Of a stretch of 64,000 nt of DNA, positions 45,132 through 53,985 are shown piece by piece. Source of the stretch: DATARH01 sp963712835. Its GTDB lineage: Bacteria > Pseudomonadota > Alphaproteobacteria > ATCC43930 > CGMCC-115725. Every line of letters begins with the position of its first letter. Within the stretch, counting starts at the first letter, position 1. The DNA is taken from contig CAVQJJ010000017.1 in NCBI GenBank assembly GCA_963712835.1, positions 1-64,000 on the forward strand. The letters are read 5' to 3'. The notes beneath the pieces were generated by a model. The model saw only the letters and a program-made list of their open reading frames with translations, did no database searches and was not told the DNA's origin. Position numbers and translations under genes: made by a program.

Positions 45132-46277
45132 TCAAATCCGCTTGAAGCAGCGATTGGCGTTTTCCCAAAACAGCTTCTTCGCCTTCTCGCCGGCAACGCT
45201 CGGCCACTCGAGGATCTTGTCGATCGAGTTGGGGAACCACGACTCGAAATGCGGATAGTCCGAACCGAACATCAGGCAGCTATCGCCCAAAGCCTTGGTC
45301 ACCATCTCGAACATCGGCTCGTGCTCGTGCGCCTCGATATTGCAGAACACCCGGCCGGCGGCGAAGTGCTCGCTTGGCAGCATCTTCAGCTTGGCCGTGC
45401 GGCCGACATAGCTCACCTGCTCGTCCATGCGCCTGACCCAAAACGGCAGCCAGCCAAAGCCGCATTCGAGGACGCATAGGCGCAAGCCTGGATAGCGGTC
45501 GAGGATGCCGCTGGCGAGAAACCCGGCCATGAAGCGCATCGCACCCCAGGGGTGCGAGCACAACCGCGCCAGATAGACATTGTCCCACATCTGGTCGTAG
45601 GCCGGGAAATAGGGCGGCGACCAGGTGAAGCTGTGATGCACGATGGCGAGGTCGTGATCCTCGGCGGCGCGCCAGATCGGCTCGAGCGACGGGTGGTCGA
45701 CCGGCATGTCGTTGTCCAAGAGCGGCTGCACCGCGACCGCCCATTTCGATGTGCCCCAGCGCTTGATCTCCTCGACCGCCGAGGTCACGTCGCGGGTCGA
45801 GGCGACGATCGGGCCTTTAAGCCGGTCGGGATAAGGGCCGCAAAAATCGCCCATATGGCGGTGATAGGCGCGGATCAGGCCCACTTCAAGCGACACGTCG
45901 GGCACCCCGACAATGCTCGTCCACACCGACGGCACGAGGAAATGCACGTCCGAGCCTTCTTCGTCCATGTCGAAGACGCGGTTGTCGGAGCGGTCGTCGA
46001 CAACGCCGGGGCTCGGCCGCCGCTTGCCGCGCCATTGCCGCTCGTCGGACGAACCCTTGCGCGGCTCGGCCTCGCCCAATGTGCGTTCATAGGCGCGCTG
46101 CTCGAAGCGATAGGTGGTGCGCGGCGCGCCATCGAGCGCGCGCGACTTCACCGTGACGCGGTAGGGCGCGAGGTCGGCAAGGCGCGGCCGGAAGCCGGGA
46201 TCGACGTATTTCTCCAAGACGTCCGCGCCGGGGTCGATGTGCGTGTCGGTGTCGTAGACGCGATAGCCGTCTCTCAT
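45132..46277 (-). CDS. amidohydrolase-family metal-dependent hydrolase (ACMSD-like)
   Basis: A 381-residue amidohydrolase_2 protein. The N-terminal metal-site strand is DTDTHID. Then LVPSVWTSIVGV, IVHHSFTW and the C-terminal motif LMFGSDYPHFESWF with the catalytic Asp. It resembles decarboxylases such as aminocarboxymuconate-semialdehyde decarboxylase and 4-oxalomesaconate/resorcylate-type enzymes, so a decarboxylase or hydrolase role in aromatic degradation is possible. The VOC gene lies upstream on the same strand across a 153-bp repeat-containing gap. Confidence 0.85.
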   Translation of the reverse strand: MRDGYRVYDTDTHIDPGADVLEKYVDPGFRPRLADLAPYRVTVKSRALDGAPRTTYRFEQRAYERTLGEAEPRKGSSDERQWRGKRRPSPGVVDDRSDNRVFDMDEEGSDVHFLVPSVWTSIVGVPDVSLEVGLIRAYHRHMGDFCGPYPDRLKGPIVASTRDVTSAVEEIKRWGTSKWAVAVQPLLDNDMPVDHPSLEPIWRAAEDHDLAIVHHSFTWSPPYFPAYDQMWDNVYLARLCSHPWGAMRFMAGFLASGILDRYPGLRLCVLECGFGWLPFWVRRMDEQVSYVGRTAKLKMLPSEHFAAGRVFCNIEAHEHEPMFEMVTKALGDSCLMFGSDYPHFESWFPNSIDKILEWPSVAGEKAKKLFWENANRCFKRI

Positions 46278-46300
46278 CGCCGTGCTCCTGGATCACCTAC

Positions 46301-46413
46301 CGTGCGTCCTTGGAGACGGTCGCTTCACGACCTCCTCAGGATGACGGCGTTTCTGTGCTCTCACCAATCGTCGTCATCCTGAGGAGCGCCGTCAGGCGCG
46401 TCTCGAAGGACGC
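46301..46413. repeat. repeat family B, inverted pair
   Basis: GTGCGTCCTTGGAGACGGTC at about 46301 and, inverted, GCGTCTCGAAGGACGCGAG near 46396, with CCTCAGGATGACGG and GTCATCCTGAGGAGCGCCG between them. The two arms are near-complementary around a ~25 bp spacer and could fold into one long hairpin. Further family B copies lie at about 47091, 53886, 54197, 56889 and 63296-63545. Confidence 0.7.
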
Positions 46414-46430
46414 GAGAGCGTTTTGCAGCG

Positions 46431-46988
46431 TTATTCCGCGGCGTGTTCCTTTTGCCGGCGCAGCGCCTCGATCCGCGCCGCCATGTCGGGACCGGGCCAA
46501 TCCTCGACCAGCCAGGCGGGGATGGGGTCGTTCGGGCCACTGACCGGCAGCGCCTCGTCATCGTCACTGCGCCCGCCGGCGAACAGTTCCAGCGCGTGAG
46601 GCAGCTCGTAATAGATTTCGAGCATGTTGCCGTCCGGGTCGGCGAAATAGAAGCTGCGCTGGTTGACGTGGTTGGTCGCGCGCAGGATTTCGACGCCGTT
46701 GCGCACGAGATGCATGTAGGCGTCGCGCAGCGCCGGGTAGCTGTGCACCTCGAAGGCGATATGGCCGAGCCCGATCTGCCCGCGCTGCGGGCGCGGCGCG
46801 GTGGCCGGGGTGTCGTGGCCGCGAATGTCCACGGTGTGGAAATTGTCGCCCAGGGTCATGAAGACGCCGCCATGCTCGGGATCTTCCTCGGCGACGAGAA
46901 AACCGAGAATCTCGGTGTAGAAGCGCTTTGAGGCCACTTCGTCGGCGACCCGCAAATTGACGTGGCCGATGCCCTTCAATTTAATCAT
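46431..46988 (-). CDS. VOC family protein (glyoxalase/extradiol dioxygenase-like)
   Basis: A 185-residue vicinal-oxygen-chelate protein. GIGHVNLRVADEVASKRFYT opens the first module and GHIAFEVHSYPALRDAYMHL the second, followed by RSFYFADPDGNMLEIYYELP with the metal Glu. Metal ligands are the expected His (GHVN), His (GHIAF) and Glu (LEIYYE). ATG 46988 is preceded by GGAGG in the reverse strand; a longer ATG at 47048 has a non-homologous leader. Substrate unknown; it may work with the downstream amidohydrolase. Confidence 0.83.
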   Translation of the reverse strand: MIKLKGIGHVNLRVADEVASKRFYTEILGFLVAEEDPEHGGVFMTLGDNFHTVDIRGHDTPATAPRPQRGQIGLGHIAFEVHSYPALRDAYMHLVRNGVEILRATNHVNQRSFYFADPDGNMLEIYYELPHALELFAGGRSDDDEALPVSGPNDPIPAWLVEDWPGPDMAARIEALRRQKEHAAE

Positions 46989-47090
46989 CCACAACCTCCC
47001 ATATCGCGTTTCTGGCGGAAGGGTAGGCCCGCCGTCCCTGCCTCGCAAGCGCCACCGGGATCAGCGCAGCTTCATCGCGGCATGACGTTA

Positions 47091-47178
47091 GTGCGTCCTT
47101 CGAGACAGCCGCTCCGCGGCTTCCTCAGGATGAGGATCTTTCCTAACGCCATCCGCAAATCCCTCCTCATCCTGAGAG
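47091..47178. repeat. repeat family B copy flanking element A
   Basis: GTGCGTCCTTCGAGACAGCC at the left, GCGGCTTCCTCAGGATGAGG in the middle, and CCTCCTCATCCTGAGAGG at the right end, immediately before the ~213-bp element. A matching CCTCGAAGGACGCATGG lies just after the element at about 47418-47435, so the element interrupts a family B array. Confidence 0.6.
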
Positions 47179-47393
47179 GCTGACTTGAAATCAATTCAAA
47201 GCTTCCGAATGAGCTGGATTTCTTCGTCTTTCCCGCGAAAGCGGGAACCCAGCGGCGAGCGACGAGGCAGAGGTTCGAGTTCTAGCCTCGGCTGAGGCTA
47301 AGCCATTGACCCGCCGGTACGCTCGCCCTGGGCCCCCGCTTTCGCGGGGGAGACGATAATTTGTTTGACCGGGTTGATTTCATTTCGAGTCCG
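47179..47393. mobile_element. ~213-bp MITE-like element, copy 1
   Basis: Starts GCTGACTTGAAATCAATTC and ends GATTTCATTTCGAGTCCGA; these ends form an imperfect inverted repeat (GACTTGAAAT against GACTCGAAAT). The core has CCCGCGAAAGCGGGAACCCA and CCCCCGCTTTCGCGGGGGAG, which is repeat A. No coding frame. Two further copies of nearly equal length lie at 53986-54196 and 63312-63525. The ends are nested in repeat family B sequence in all three. Mobility is inferred from repetition and ends only. Confidence 0.65.
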
Positions 47394-47450
47394 AACTCAG
47401 AGCCCCGGCGCAAGCCAGGCCTCGAAGGACGCATGGGCAACGATGCAGCG

Positions 47451-48596
47451 TCACCCCCAAAACTCCTTCGTCGCGATGCGGGCGCCCTCGGCCATCGCGG
47501 CGAACTTGGCCCAGACCACTTGCGCGTCGACCGCAGCCTGGCCGACCCAGGTGCCGTAGCCGCAATCGCTGCCGGCGATGACGTTCTCCCGCCCAACCAG
47601 CGCCGCGTAGCGGCCGATGCGCTGGGCGATCAACTCGGGATGCTCGATGAAGTTGGTCTTCGACTCGATGACGCCGGGGATCAGCAGCTTGCCAGGCGGG
47701 AGCTTGATGCTTTCGAAAAGCTTCCATTCATGCGCGTGGCGCGGGTTGGCGGCCTCGAAGGACAGGCCGGCCGGCTTGGCGGTAAAGATCACGTCGATGA
47801 TGTCGGCGAGCGGCACATCGCAATGGTGCGGGCCTTCGTAATTGCCCCAGCAGAGATGGATGCGCGCGCGCTCGGCCGGCACGTTGCGCAGCGCATGGTT
47901 CAGCGCCTCGATGTGCAGCCCCGCCGCCTTGCGGAATTCGGCGGTCGTGAGATGCGCGTTCTGGATATGGCGGCCCATCGCCAGATCGGGGCAATCGAGC
48001 TGGAGGACAAAACCCGCGTTGACGACGGCCTCGTATTCGGGGCGCATCGCCTCGGCGATCGCCTCGAGATAGGCGGCGTGGCTCGGGTAATGGCCGTTGT
48101 GGAAGAACAGCGAGATCAGCCCCGGCGAGGCGGCGGAAAGGAACCCCTCCTCCGCCCGCGCCGCCGACAGCGCCGCACGGAGGTTTCGGGCGTCGGTCTC
48201 GGCGGCGGCGGGGTCGCGCAGCGAGATGGGGCCGTTGCAGCCCGGCGTCTTGCGGCGCGCGCGGCCGGGGTCGCCAAACACGCGGCGCGCCAGCTCGGGA
48301 AAATCGACGAGGTCCTGATAGGTCAGCGGTCGGCTTTCGCCGCCAAAGCCGTCGAGCCGGTCCTTGATGTAGGTCGCATAGCTCGGCTTCGACATCTCGC
48401 CGTCATTGACGATGTCGATGCCGGCTTTTGCCTGGGCCGCGACGATCTCGGCGACCGCCCGCGCGATGCGCGACGCGAGCGCCGCGCCGTCGACCGGGAT
48501 GCCCTCCTCCTTGGCGAACATGATCTGCACCAGATCAGCCGGGCGCGGCAGGCTACCGGTATGCGTCGTCAGAAAGCGCTCGGTGCTGCGTTTCAC
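47451..48596 (-). CDS. cobalamin-independent methionine synthase-like protein, paralogue
   Basis: A 381-residue protein of the MetE C-terminal-core type with TTHTGSLPRP at the N-terminus, IHLCWGNYEGPHHC (His-x-Cys) and AGSDCGYGTWVG (third zinc ligand). Similar in design to the gene at 2654-3865, with separate sequence. GTG 48596 is taken as start because GGGAGA lies 8 bp upstream and homology begins at VKRSTERFLTTH; the frame runs open further upstream to 48731 with unrelated sequence. The alkyl donor and acceptor are unknown. Divergent from the lipoprotein gene with 74 bp between. Confidence 0.82.
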   Translation of the reverse strand: MKRSTERFLTTHTGSLPRPADLVQIMFAKEEGIPVDGAALASRIARAVAEIVAAQAKAGIDIVNDGEMSKPSYATYIKDRLDGFGGESRPLTYQDLVDFPELARRVFGDPGRARRKTPGCNGPISLRDPAAAETDARNLRAALSAARAEEGFLSAASPGLISLFFHNGHYPSHAAYLEAIAEAMRPEYEAVVNAGFVLQLDCPDLAMGRHIQNAHLTTAEFRKAAGLHIEALNHALRNVPAERARIHLCWGNYEGPHHCDVPLADIIDVIFTAKPAGLSFEAANPRHAHEWKLFESIKLPPGKLLIPGVIESKTNFIEHPELIAQRIGRYAALVGRENVIAGSDCGYGTWVGQAAVDAQVVWAKFAAMAEGARIATKEFWG

Positions 48597-48670
48597 GCGG
48601 CGTTCTCCCTTCGGGACCTCCCCTTTTGGGACTGAGTCTGTGCTACCGTGTCGCAAAACGGAAGGGGAAG

Positions 48671-48991
48671 ATGGGGTATTCGCGGTATCTCCCGGCGGCG
48701 TTGCTGACGATCGCGCTTGCCGGGTGCGCATTGACCCAGAAGCCGACCGGACACGGCCCGCAATGGATCGAGCGGCCGGCGCAGGATTTGATCGACGCCA
48801 ACGGCAAGCCGGACAAGGTCGTCCGCTTGCCGCCGCCGTCGCTGTCGAGCGTGCTGCTCTATCTTGGCGGCGCGGAACCCGGCTTTGCGATCTGCGAGCG
48901 CGACTACTTCGTGCGCGGCCAGACAGTGGTCGGCTACAGCGAGCACGGCACCGACCCCAAATGCAATCGCCATGGCGGCAACCTCAACTAG
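48671..48991 (+). CDS. small lipoprotein of unknown function
   Basis: A 106-residue lipoprotein with lipobox TIALAGC near residue 19. The mature part (TQKPTGHGPQWIERPAQDLI) is short and ends HGTDPKCNRHGGNLN, with two further Cys. GGAAGGGGAAG is directly upstream of the ATG. It precedes a TauD-like dioxygenase by 21 bp and may share its transcript. No known function. Confidence 0.7.
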   Translation: MGYSRYLPAALLTIALAGCALTQKPTGHGPQWIERPAQDLIDANGKPDKVVRLPPPSLSSVLLYLGGAEPGFAICERDYFVRGQTVVGYSEHGTDPKCNRHGGNLN

Positions 48992-49012
48992 CGGCAATTC
49001 GGGAGCGCGCGG

Positions 49013-49858
49013 ATGGGCTACGAAACAATCACCGTAAAGCCGCTGGCCGGCGCGCTCGGCGCCGAGATCGCCGGCGTCGACCTGAGCCGGCCGCTCTCGA
49101 ACCAGCAACGCTCGGAAATCCACGACGCGTTCCTGGCGCACTGCGCGATCTACATCCGCGACCAGGAGCTGGGCGGCGCCGAGCTCCTGCGCTACGCGCG
49201 CTATTTCGCCGAGCCGGCATACTATCCGTTTGTCGAGGGAATGGCCGACTTCCCGCAAATCTTCGAGCTGCGCAAGGAGCCCGACCAAAAGGAGAATGTC
49301 GGCGGCGCCTGGCACTCCGACACGACCTATCTCGACAAGCCGCCGATCGGCACGATGCTCTATTGCCGCGAGGCGCCGGCCTATGGCGGCGACACGATGG
49401 TCGCCAACCAGTACCTCGCCTATGAGACGCTGTCGGCGGGCATGCAGCGGATGCTCGACGGGCTGACCGGGATCTACAGCGCGCGGATGAACGGCGGGCG
49501 CGGCAACCGCGCAGAAAACAAGTACATGAAGATGAAGGACACCGTCGCGCAGGCCGACGAAATCGAGGCCGAGCACCCCGTGGTCCGCACCCATCCCGAG
49601 ACCGGCCGCAAAGCGCTCTATGTCTCGACCCGGCACACGATCCGCTTCAAAGGCTGGACCGAAGAGGAAAGCCGGCCGCTGGTGCAATTCCTTCAGGCGC
49701 ATTGCACGCGGCCCGAGTTCACCGCGCGCATCCGCTGGACAAAGGGCACAGTGACGATCTGGGACAATCGCTGCTGCCAGCATTTCGCGATCAACGACTA
49801 TCACGGCCAGCGCCGGGTGATGTGGCGGCTGCCGGTCGGCGCGGATGCGGTGGTTTAA
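49013..49858 (+). CDS. TauD/TfdA-family Fe(II)/2-oxoglutarate dioxygenase
   Basis: A 281-residue alpha-ketoglutarate dioxygenase. The metal-binding facial triad is seen as WHSDTTYLDKPP (His-x-Asp) and a C-terminal His in NRCCQHFAINDYHGQRRV; the 2-oxoglutarate-binding Arg is in GQRRVMWR. KPLAGALGAEIAGVDLSRPL is the TauD N-terminus. Family members cleave taurine, alkylsulfonates or chlorophenoxyacetates; the substrate is not fixed by sequence. It converges with the ABC ATPase at 49918. Confidence 0.88.
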   Translation: MGYETITVKPLAGALGAEIAGVDLSRPLSNQQRSEIHDAFLAHCAIYIRDQELGGAELLRYARYFAEPAYYPFVEGMADFPQIFELRKEPDQKENVGGAWHSDTTYLDKPPIGTMLYCREAPAYGGDTMVANQYLAYETLSAGMQRMLDGLTGIYSARMNGGRGNRAENKYMKMKDTVAQADEIEAEHPVVRTHPETGRKALYVSTRHTIRFKGWTEEESRPLVQFLQAHCTRPEFTARIRWTKGTVTIWDNRCCQHFAINDYHGQRRVMWRLPVGADAVV

Positions 49859-49917
49859 CCCTCACCCGTCTCCGGGCTTAGCCCGGAGCCACCCTCTCCC
49901 GCAAGCGGGCGAGGGAA
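49859..49917. repeat. CCCTCACC...GGGCGAGGG intergenic repeat
   Basis: CCCTCACCCGTCTCCGGGCT then TAGCCCGGAGCCACCCTCTC and CCGCAAGCGGGCGAGGGAA: two palindromes in the 59 bp between convergent genes. Likely a bidirectional terminator of the TauD-like gene and the ABC operon. Confidence 0.6.
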
Positions 49918-50895
49918 TTAATGCACCGCCGGTTCGCGGAGGTGGCAGGCGACGTGGTGGCCGGGGGCGACTTCGCGGATCGGCGGTTCTTCCTTGGCGC
50001 AGCGGTCGAAGGCGAGCGGGCAGCGAGTGCGGAAACGGCAGCCCGAGGGCGGATCGATCGGGCTCGGCACGTCGCCCTTCAAGATGATGCGCTTGCGCTC
50101 GATTTCGGGGTCGGGGAGCGGCACCGCGGATAACAGCGCCTCGGTATAGGGGTGCTGCGGCCGGGCGAAGAGCGCGGCGCGGTCGGCGAGCTCGACGATC
50201 TTGCCGAGATACATCACCGCGACGCGGTGGCTGATGTGCTCGATGACCGCGATGTCGTGCGCGATGAAGAGGTAACTGAGGCCGAAATCGCGCTGCAAAT
50301 CGACGAGCAGATTGATGACCTGGGCCTGCACCGAGACGTCGAGCGCCGAGACCGGCTCGTCGCAGATGATGAGGCTCGGGCGGAGCGCGAGCGCGCGGGC
50401 GATGCCGATGCGCTGGCGCTGGCCGCCGGAGAATTCGTGCGGGTAGCGGTCGAGCGCCTCGGCGCGCAGGCCGACCTTCTCGGCCAGCTCCCGCACCTGC
50501 TTTTCCAGCTCGCGACCCGTGGCGACGCCGAAATTCCTCAGCGGTTCGGCGATGATGTCGCGCACCGTGAGGCGCGGGTTGAGCGACGAATACGGATCCT
50601 GGAAGACGACCTGCATCTGCCGACGGAACGGCCGCATCGCCCCTTTCGACAGACCGTCGATGCGTGCATCGCCGAGCCAGACTTCGCCCGCGGTCGGGTC
50701 GATCAGCTTGAGGATAGTCTTGCCGACGGTCGACTTGCCGCAGCCCGACTCGCCGACGAGGCCCAGCGTCTCGCCGGAGCCGATGTCGAAGGACACGCCA
50801 TCGACCGCGCGCACCTGGCCGACGGTCTGCTGCAGCACCCCCTTCTTGACCGGGAAGTGCTTGACCAGTCGTTTGACCGAGAGCAGCGGCGTCAT
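49918..50895 (-). CDS. dipeptide/oligopeptide ABC transporter ATP-binding protein (DppF type)
   Basis: A 325-residue ATPase. Walker A GESGCGKST, Q-loop VFQDPYSSLNPR, signature FSGGQRQRIGIARAL, Walker B LIICDEPVSALD, and the Cys-containing C-terminal oligopeptide extension (CRFRTRCPLAFDRC near residue 290). Start at ATG 50895. It overlaps the upstream DppD-type ATPase gene by 4 bp (ATGA). Last gene of a permease-permease-ATPase-ATPase operon. Confidence 0.9.
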   Translation of the reverse strand: MTPLLSVKRLVKHFPVKKGVLQQTVGQVRAVDGVSFDIGSGETLGLVGESGCGKSTVGKTILKLIDPTAGEVWLGDARIDGLSKGAMRPFRRQMQVVFQDPYSSLNPRLTVRDIIAEPLRNFGVATGRELEKQVRELAEKVGLRAEALDRYPHEFSGGQRQRIGIARALALRPSLIICDEPVSALDVSVQAQVINLLVDLQRDFGLSYLFIAHDIAVIEHISHRVAVMYLGKIVELADRAALFARPQHPYTEALLSAVPLPDPEIERKRIILKGDVPSPIDPPSGCRFRTRCPLAFDRCAKEEPPIREVAPGHHVACHLREPAVH

Positions 50896-51932
50896 ATTTC
50901 GCCCAGCCGGTCGGAGTGGAAGCACGCCGCGAAGTGGCCGGGTTCCTTCTCTTCGAAGAGCGGCGTGGTGTGACGGCAGATATCAGTCGCGAGGAAGCAG
51001 CGGTCGGCGAAGGCGCAGCCGGGAATCGGCTCCTTCAAGGACGGCACCGTGCCGGCGATCTCGGCGAGGCGCGGCGGCGTCTCGCCGGCCTCGAGGCCGC
51101 CGAGGCGCGGCATCGAGCCGAGCAGCCCCGTGGTGTAGGGGTGGAGCGGGCGGCGGAACAGCGCCTTGACCGGCGCCTCCTCGGCCTTCTTGCCGGCATA
51201 CATGACGATGACGCGCTGCGCCATCTCGGCGACGACGCCGAGATCGTGAGTGATGAGTACGATCGCTGCATCGATCTGCGTTTTCAGCTCTCGCAGCAGA
51301 TCGAGGATTTGCGCCTGGATCGTCACGTCGAGCGCGGTGGTCGGCTCGTCGGCGATCAGGAGCTTGGGGTTGCAGGCGAGCGCCATCGCGATCATCACCC
51401 GCTGCCGCATCCCGCCCGAGAGCTGATGCGGGTATTGCGCGACACGGCGCTCGGGCTCCGGGATGTGGACGAGGCGCAGCATCGCCACGGCTTTTTTCTG
51501 TGCTGCCGCGGTGTCGAGCCCCTGGTGCAGGATCAGCGTCTCGGCGATCTGCCGGCCGATCGTCAGCACCGGATTGAGCGAGGTCATCGGCTCCTGGAAG
51601 ATCATCGAGATGTCGTTGCCGCGCACCTTGCGCATCTCGGCATCGCTCAGCGCCAGGAGGTCGCGGCCGGCGAAGCGGATGCTGCCCGAGACGACGCGCC
51701 CCGGCGGCGATGCGATGAGCCGCAGCACCGACAGCGCGGTGACGCTCTTGCCGCAACCCGACTCGCCGACGATGGCCAGCGTCTCGCCGGGCAGCACCGT
51801 GAGCGATACGCCATCGACCGCGCGCACGACGCCGTCGCGGGTGAAGAACCAGGTACGCAGATCGTCGATTTCCAATAGCGGCTGCGGCGTCGCGGCGGCG
51901 GCCGGTTTTGCTTCCTCGAGCGCTGCCGCCAT
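50892..51932 (-). CDS. dipeptide/oligopeptide ABC transporter ATP-binding protein (DppD type)
   Basis: A 346-residue ATPase: Walker A GESGCGKSV, Q-loop MIFQEPMTSLNPV, signature LSGGMRQRVMIAMAL, Walker B LLIADEPTTALD and the extension CAFADRCFLATDIC. DppD-like, paired with the DppF-type gene that follows. Start ATG 51932 (MAAALEEAK) chosen because homology begins near residue 18; upstream codons lie in the permease gene. Confidence 0.9.
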   Translation of the reverse strand: MAAALEEAKPAAAATPQPLLEIDDLRTWFFTRDGVVRAVDGVSLTVLPGETLAIVGESGCGKSVTALSVLRLIASPPGRVVSGSIRFAGRDLLALSDAEMRKVRGNDISMIFQEPMTSLNPVLTIGRQIAETLILHQGLDTAAAQKKAVAMLRLVHIPEPERRVAQYPHQLSGGMRQRVMIAMALACNPKLLIADEPTTALDVTIQAQILDLLRELKTQIDAAIVLITHDLGVVAEMAQRVIVMYAGKKAEEAPVKALFRRPLHPYTTGLLGSMPRLGGLEAGETPPRLAEIAGTVPSLKEPIPGCAFADRCFLATDICRHTTPLFEEKEPGHFAACFHSDRLGEI

Positions 51933-51934
51933 GC

Positions 51935-52828
51935 CTAGAGCCGGCGCGCCAGGCGCGGATCGATGGCGTCGCGCAGCCCGTCGCCGAGGAGATTGATCGC
52001 CAGCACGGTCAGCGACAGGAAGATGCCGGGAAACAGCACGATGTAATAGGCGACGAGGAAGACCGCGCGGCCCTCGGCCATGATGTTGCCCCAACTGGGG
52101 ATGGTCGGCGGCGTGCCGGCGCCGAGAAACGAAAGGATCGCCTCGGTGATCATCGCCGACGCACAGATAAAGGTGCCCTGGACGAGCAGTGTCGCCAGCG
52201 TGTTGGGCACGATATGCCGCCACAGGATGCGGATTTGCGTGGTGCCGCTGGCGATCGCTGCTTCGACAAAAGGCTGCTCGCGCAGGGTCAAGACGACGCT
52301 GCGCACCAAGCGCGTGACGCGCGGCACCTCGGCAACGGTGATCGCGAAAATGACGTTACCCATGCTGGCGCGAGTGAGCGCCATCAGCGCGATCGCGATC
52401 AAGATGCCGGGGATCGCCATCAGGCCGTCCATGACGCGCATGACCACGGCGTCGACCCAACGGTTGAAGCCGGTCACCAGGCCGATCGCGAGGCCGAGCC
52501 CGGTCGCGAGCAGCGCGACGCTGAGGCCGACCATCAGCGACACGCGCGCGCCATAGATCGTGCGGCTGTAGATGTCGCGGCCGAGCATATCGCTGCCGAA
52601 CCAGTATTCGGCCGAGGGCCAGCGCAGCCGGTGCGCCGGCGACAGCGCGGTCGGGTCGACCGTGCCGAGCCAGGGCGCGAAAATCGCCATCGCCAACATC
52701 AGGGCCAGCAGCCCGCCGCCGATCACCACGGTCGGATGGCGGCGGATATACGTCCAGACCGGGCCGCGTTCTTTCGCCGGCCGCGCGGCCGCGGCGACGA
52801 GATCGAGGTTGCTCGGGACGACCGCCAT
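51935..52828 (-). CDS. dipeptide/oligopeptide ABC transporter permease (DppC type)
   Basis: A 297-residue permease with five to six hydrophobic segments (VVIGGGLLALMLAMAIF first) and the EAA-like loop EAAIASGTTQIRILWRHI. NLLGDGLRDAIDPRLARRL at the C-terminus is typical of DppC/OppC. ATG 52828 starts 1 bp before the previous gene's stop codon end. Confidence 0.88.
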   Translation of the reverse strand: MAVVPSNLDLVAAAARPAKERGPVWTYIRRHPTVVIGGGLLALMLAMAIFAPWLGTVDPTALSPAHRLRWPSAEYWFGSDMLGRDIYSRTIYGARVSLMVGLSVALLATGLGLAIGLVTGFNRWVDAVVMRVMDGLMAIPGILIAIALMALTRASMGNVIFAITVAEVPRVTRLVRSVVLTLREQPFVEAAIASGTTQIRILWRHIVPNTLATLLVQGTFICASAMITEAILSFLGAGTPPTIPSWGNIMAEGRAVFLVAYYIVLFPGIFLSLTVLAINLLGDGLRDAIDPRLARRL

Positions 52829-52829
52829 C

Positions 52830-53771
52830 TCAGTACCGGATGCGCGGGTCAAGGAACGCGTAGCTCAGATCGACGAGCAGGTTCACGACGACATACGCGG
52901 CCGAGAAGATCAAAATGATGCCCTGGATGATCGGATAGTCCCGGCGCAGGATCGCATCGACCGTGAGCCGCCCGAGGCCGGGGATCGCGAATACGGTCTC
53001 GGTCACTACCACGCCGCCGATCAGCAGCGCGACGCCGATGCCGATGATCGTCGCGATCGGCACCGCGGCGTTCTTCAGCGCGTGGCGGAGCAGCACCCGC
53101 TCATTCGAGAGACCCTTGGCGTGCGCGGTGCGGATGTAATCCTGCGCCAGCACGTCGAGCATGCTGGCGCGGGTGATGCGGGCGATCAGCGCGGCGAACG
53201 TCATGCCGAGCGCCAGCGACGGCATCACCAGATGCGACAGGAACGGCCCGATCCCATCCTGCGGCGGGACATAACCTTGCACCGGCAGGAGGTGGGTCGC
53301 GATCGCCAGGACATAGATGAGGATGTAAGCGAGCACGAAAATCGGCACCGAAAAGCCGAAGACGGCGAAGACCATCACCACCCGATCGACCCAGGTGCCG
53401 GCCTTCCACGCCGCCACGACGCCCAGCGGGATCGCCACGACGATCGAGACGATGAGGGTCGAGATGGTGAGCGAAATGGTCGGGCCGATGCGCTGCGCGA
53501 TCAGCTGAGACACCGGCAGATTGGTGAAGATGGAGATGCCGAGATCGCCGCGCATCAGGCGCCAGCACCAGTCGCCGAACTGGACGAGCAGCGGCTGATC
53601 GAGCCCGAGTTTGGCGCGGATGTGCGTGATGTCCGCGACGGTGGCGTTGTCGCCGGCGATGATCGCCGCCGGGTCGCCGGGTGACAAATGCAGGAGCGCG
53701 AACACGAAGACGGCGACCACGATCATCACCGGGATGGTCGCCAGAATGCGTCTAACGATGTAACCGAACAT
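52830..53771 (-). CDS. dipeptide/oligopeptide ABC transporter permease (DppB type)
   Basis: A 313-residue permease, first gene of the transporter operon. It starts MFGYIVRRILATIPVMIVVA and has RTAHAKGLSNERVLLRHALK (EAA loop) and SYAFLDPRIRY at the end, typical of DppB. ATG 53771 is the homology start. The expected substrate-binding protein gene is not in the window on either side; a 480-bp repeat-rich gap lies upstream. Confidence 0.88.
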   Translation of the reverse strand: MFGYIVRRILATIPVMIVVAVFVFALLHLSPGDPAAIIAGDNATVADITHIRAKLGLDQPLLVQFGDWCWRLMRGDLGISIFTNLPVSQLIAQRIGPTISLTISTLIVSIVVAIPLGVVAAWKAGTWVDRVVMVFAVFGFSVPIFVLAYILIYVLAIATHLLPVQGYVPPQDGIGPFLSHLVMPSLALGMTFAALIARITRASMLDVLAQDYIRTAHAKGLSNERVLLRHALKNAAVPIATIIGIGVALLIGGVVVTETVFAIPGLGRLTVDAILRRDYPIIQGIILIFSAAYVVVNLLVDLSYAFLDPRIRY

Positions 53772-53885
53772 CGCCTCCCCGTCGCAAAACTCATGCCGCG
53801 TGTGGGTGCTTGCTTTATGGGCAGATTGGCGCATCTGGCGGGAAAAGGCGAGGCCGCTACCGCTTGACTGGGATCGCGGCGCGGC

Positions 53886-53985
53886 CACTGCGTCCTTCGA
53901 GGCTCCCGCGGGGCGAGCCCGATGGTCGCGCCTCAGGGTGAGGGAGGTCTTTGGATGCCATAAAGATACGTCCTCATCCCGAGAG
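53886..53985. repeat. repeat family B, left part before element copy 2
   Basis: GCGTCCTTCGAGGCTCCCGC with CGCCTCAGGGTGAGGGAGG, then ACGTCCTCATCCCGAGA immediately before the element at 53986. The remaining gap 53772-53885 shows nothing I can call. Confidence 0.55.
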
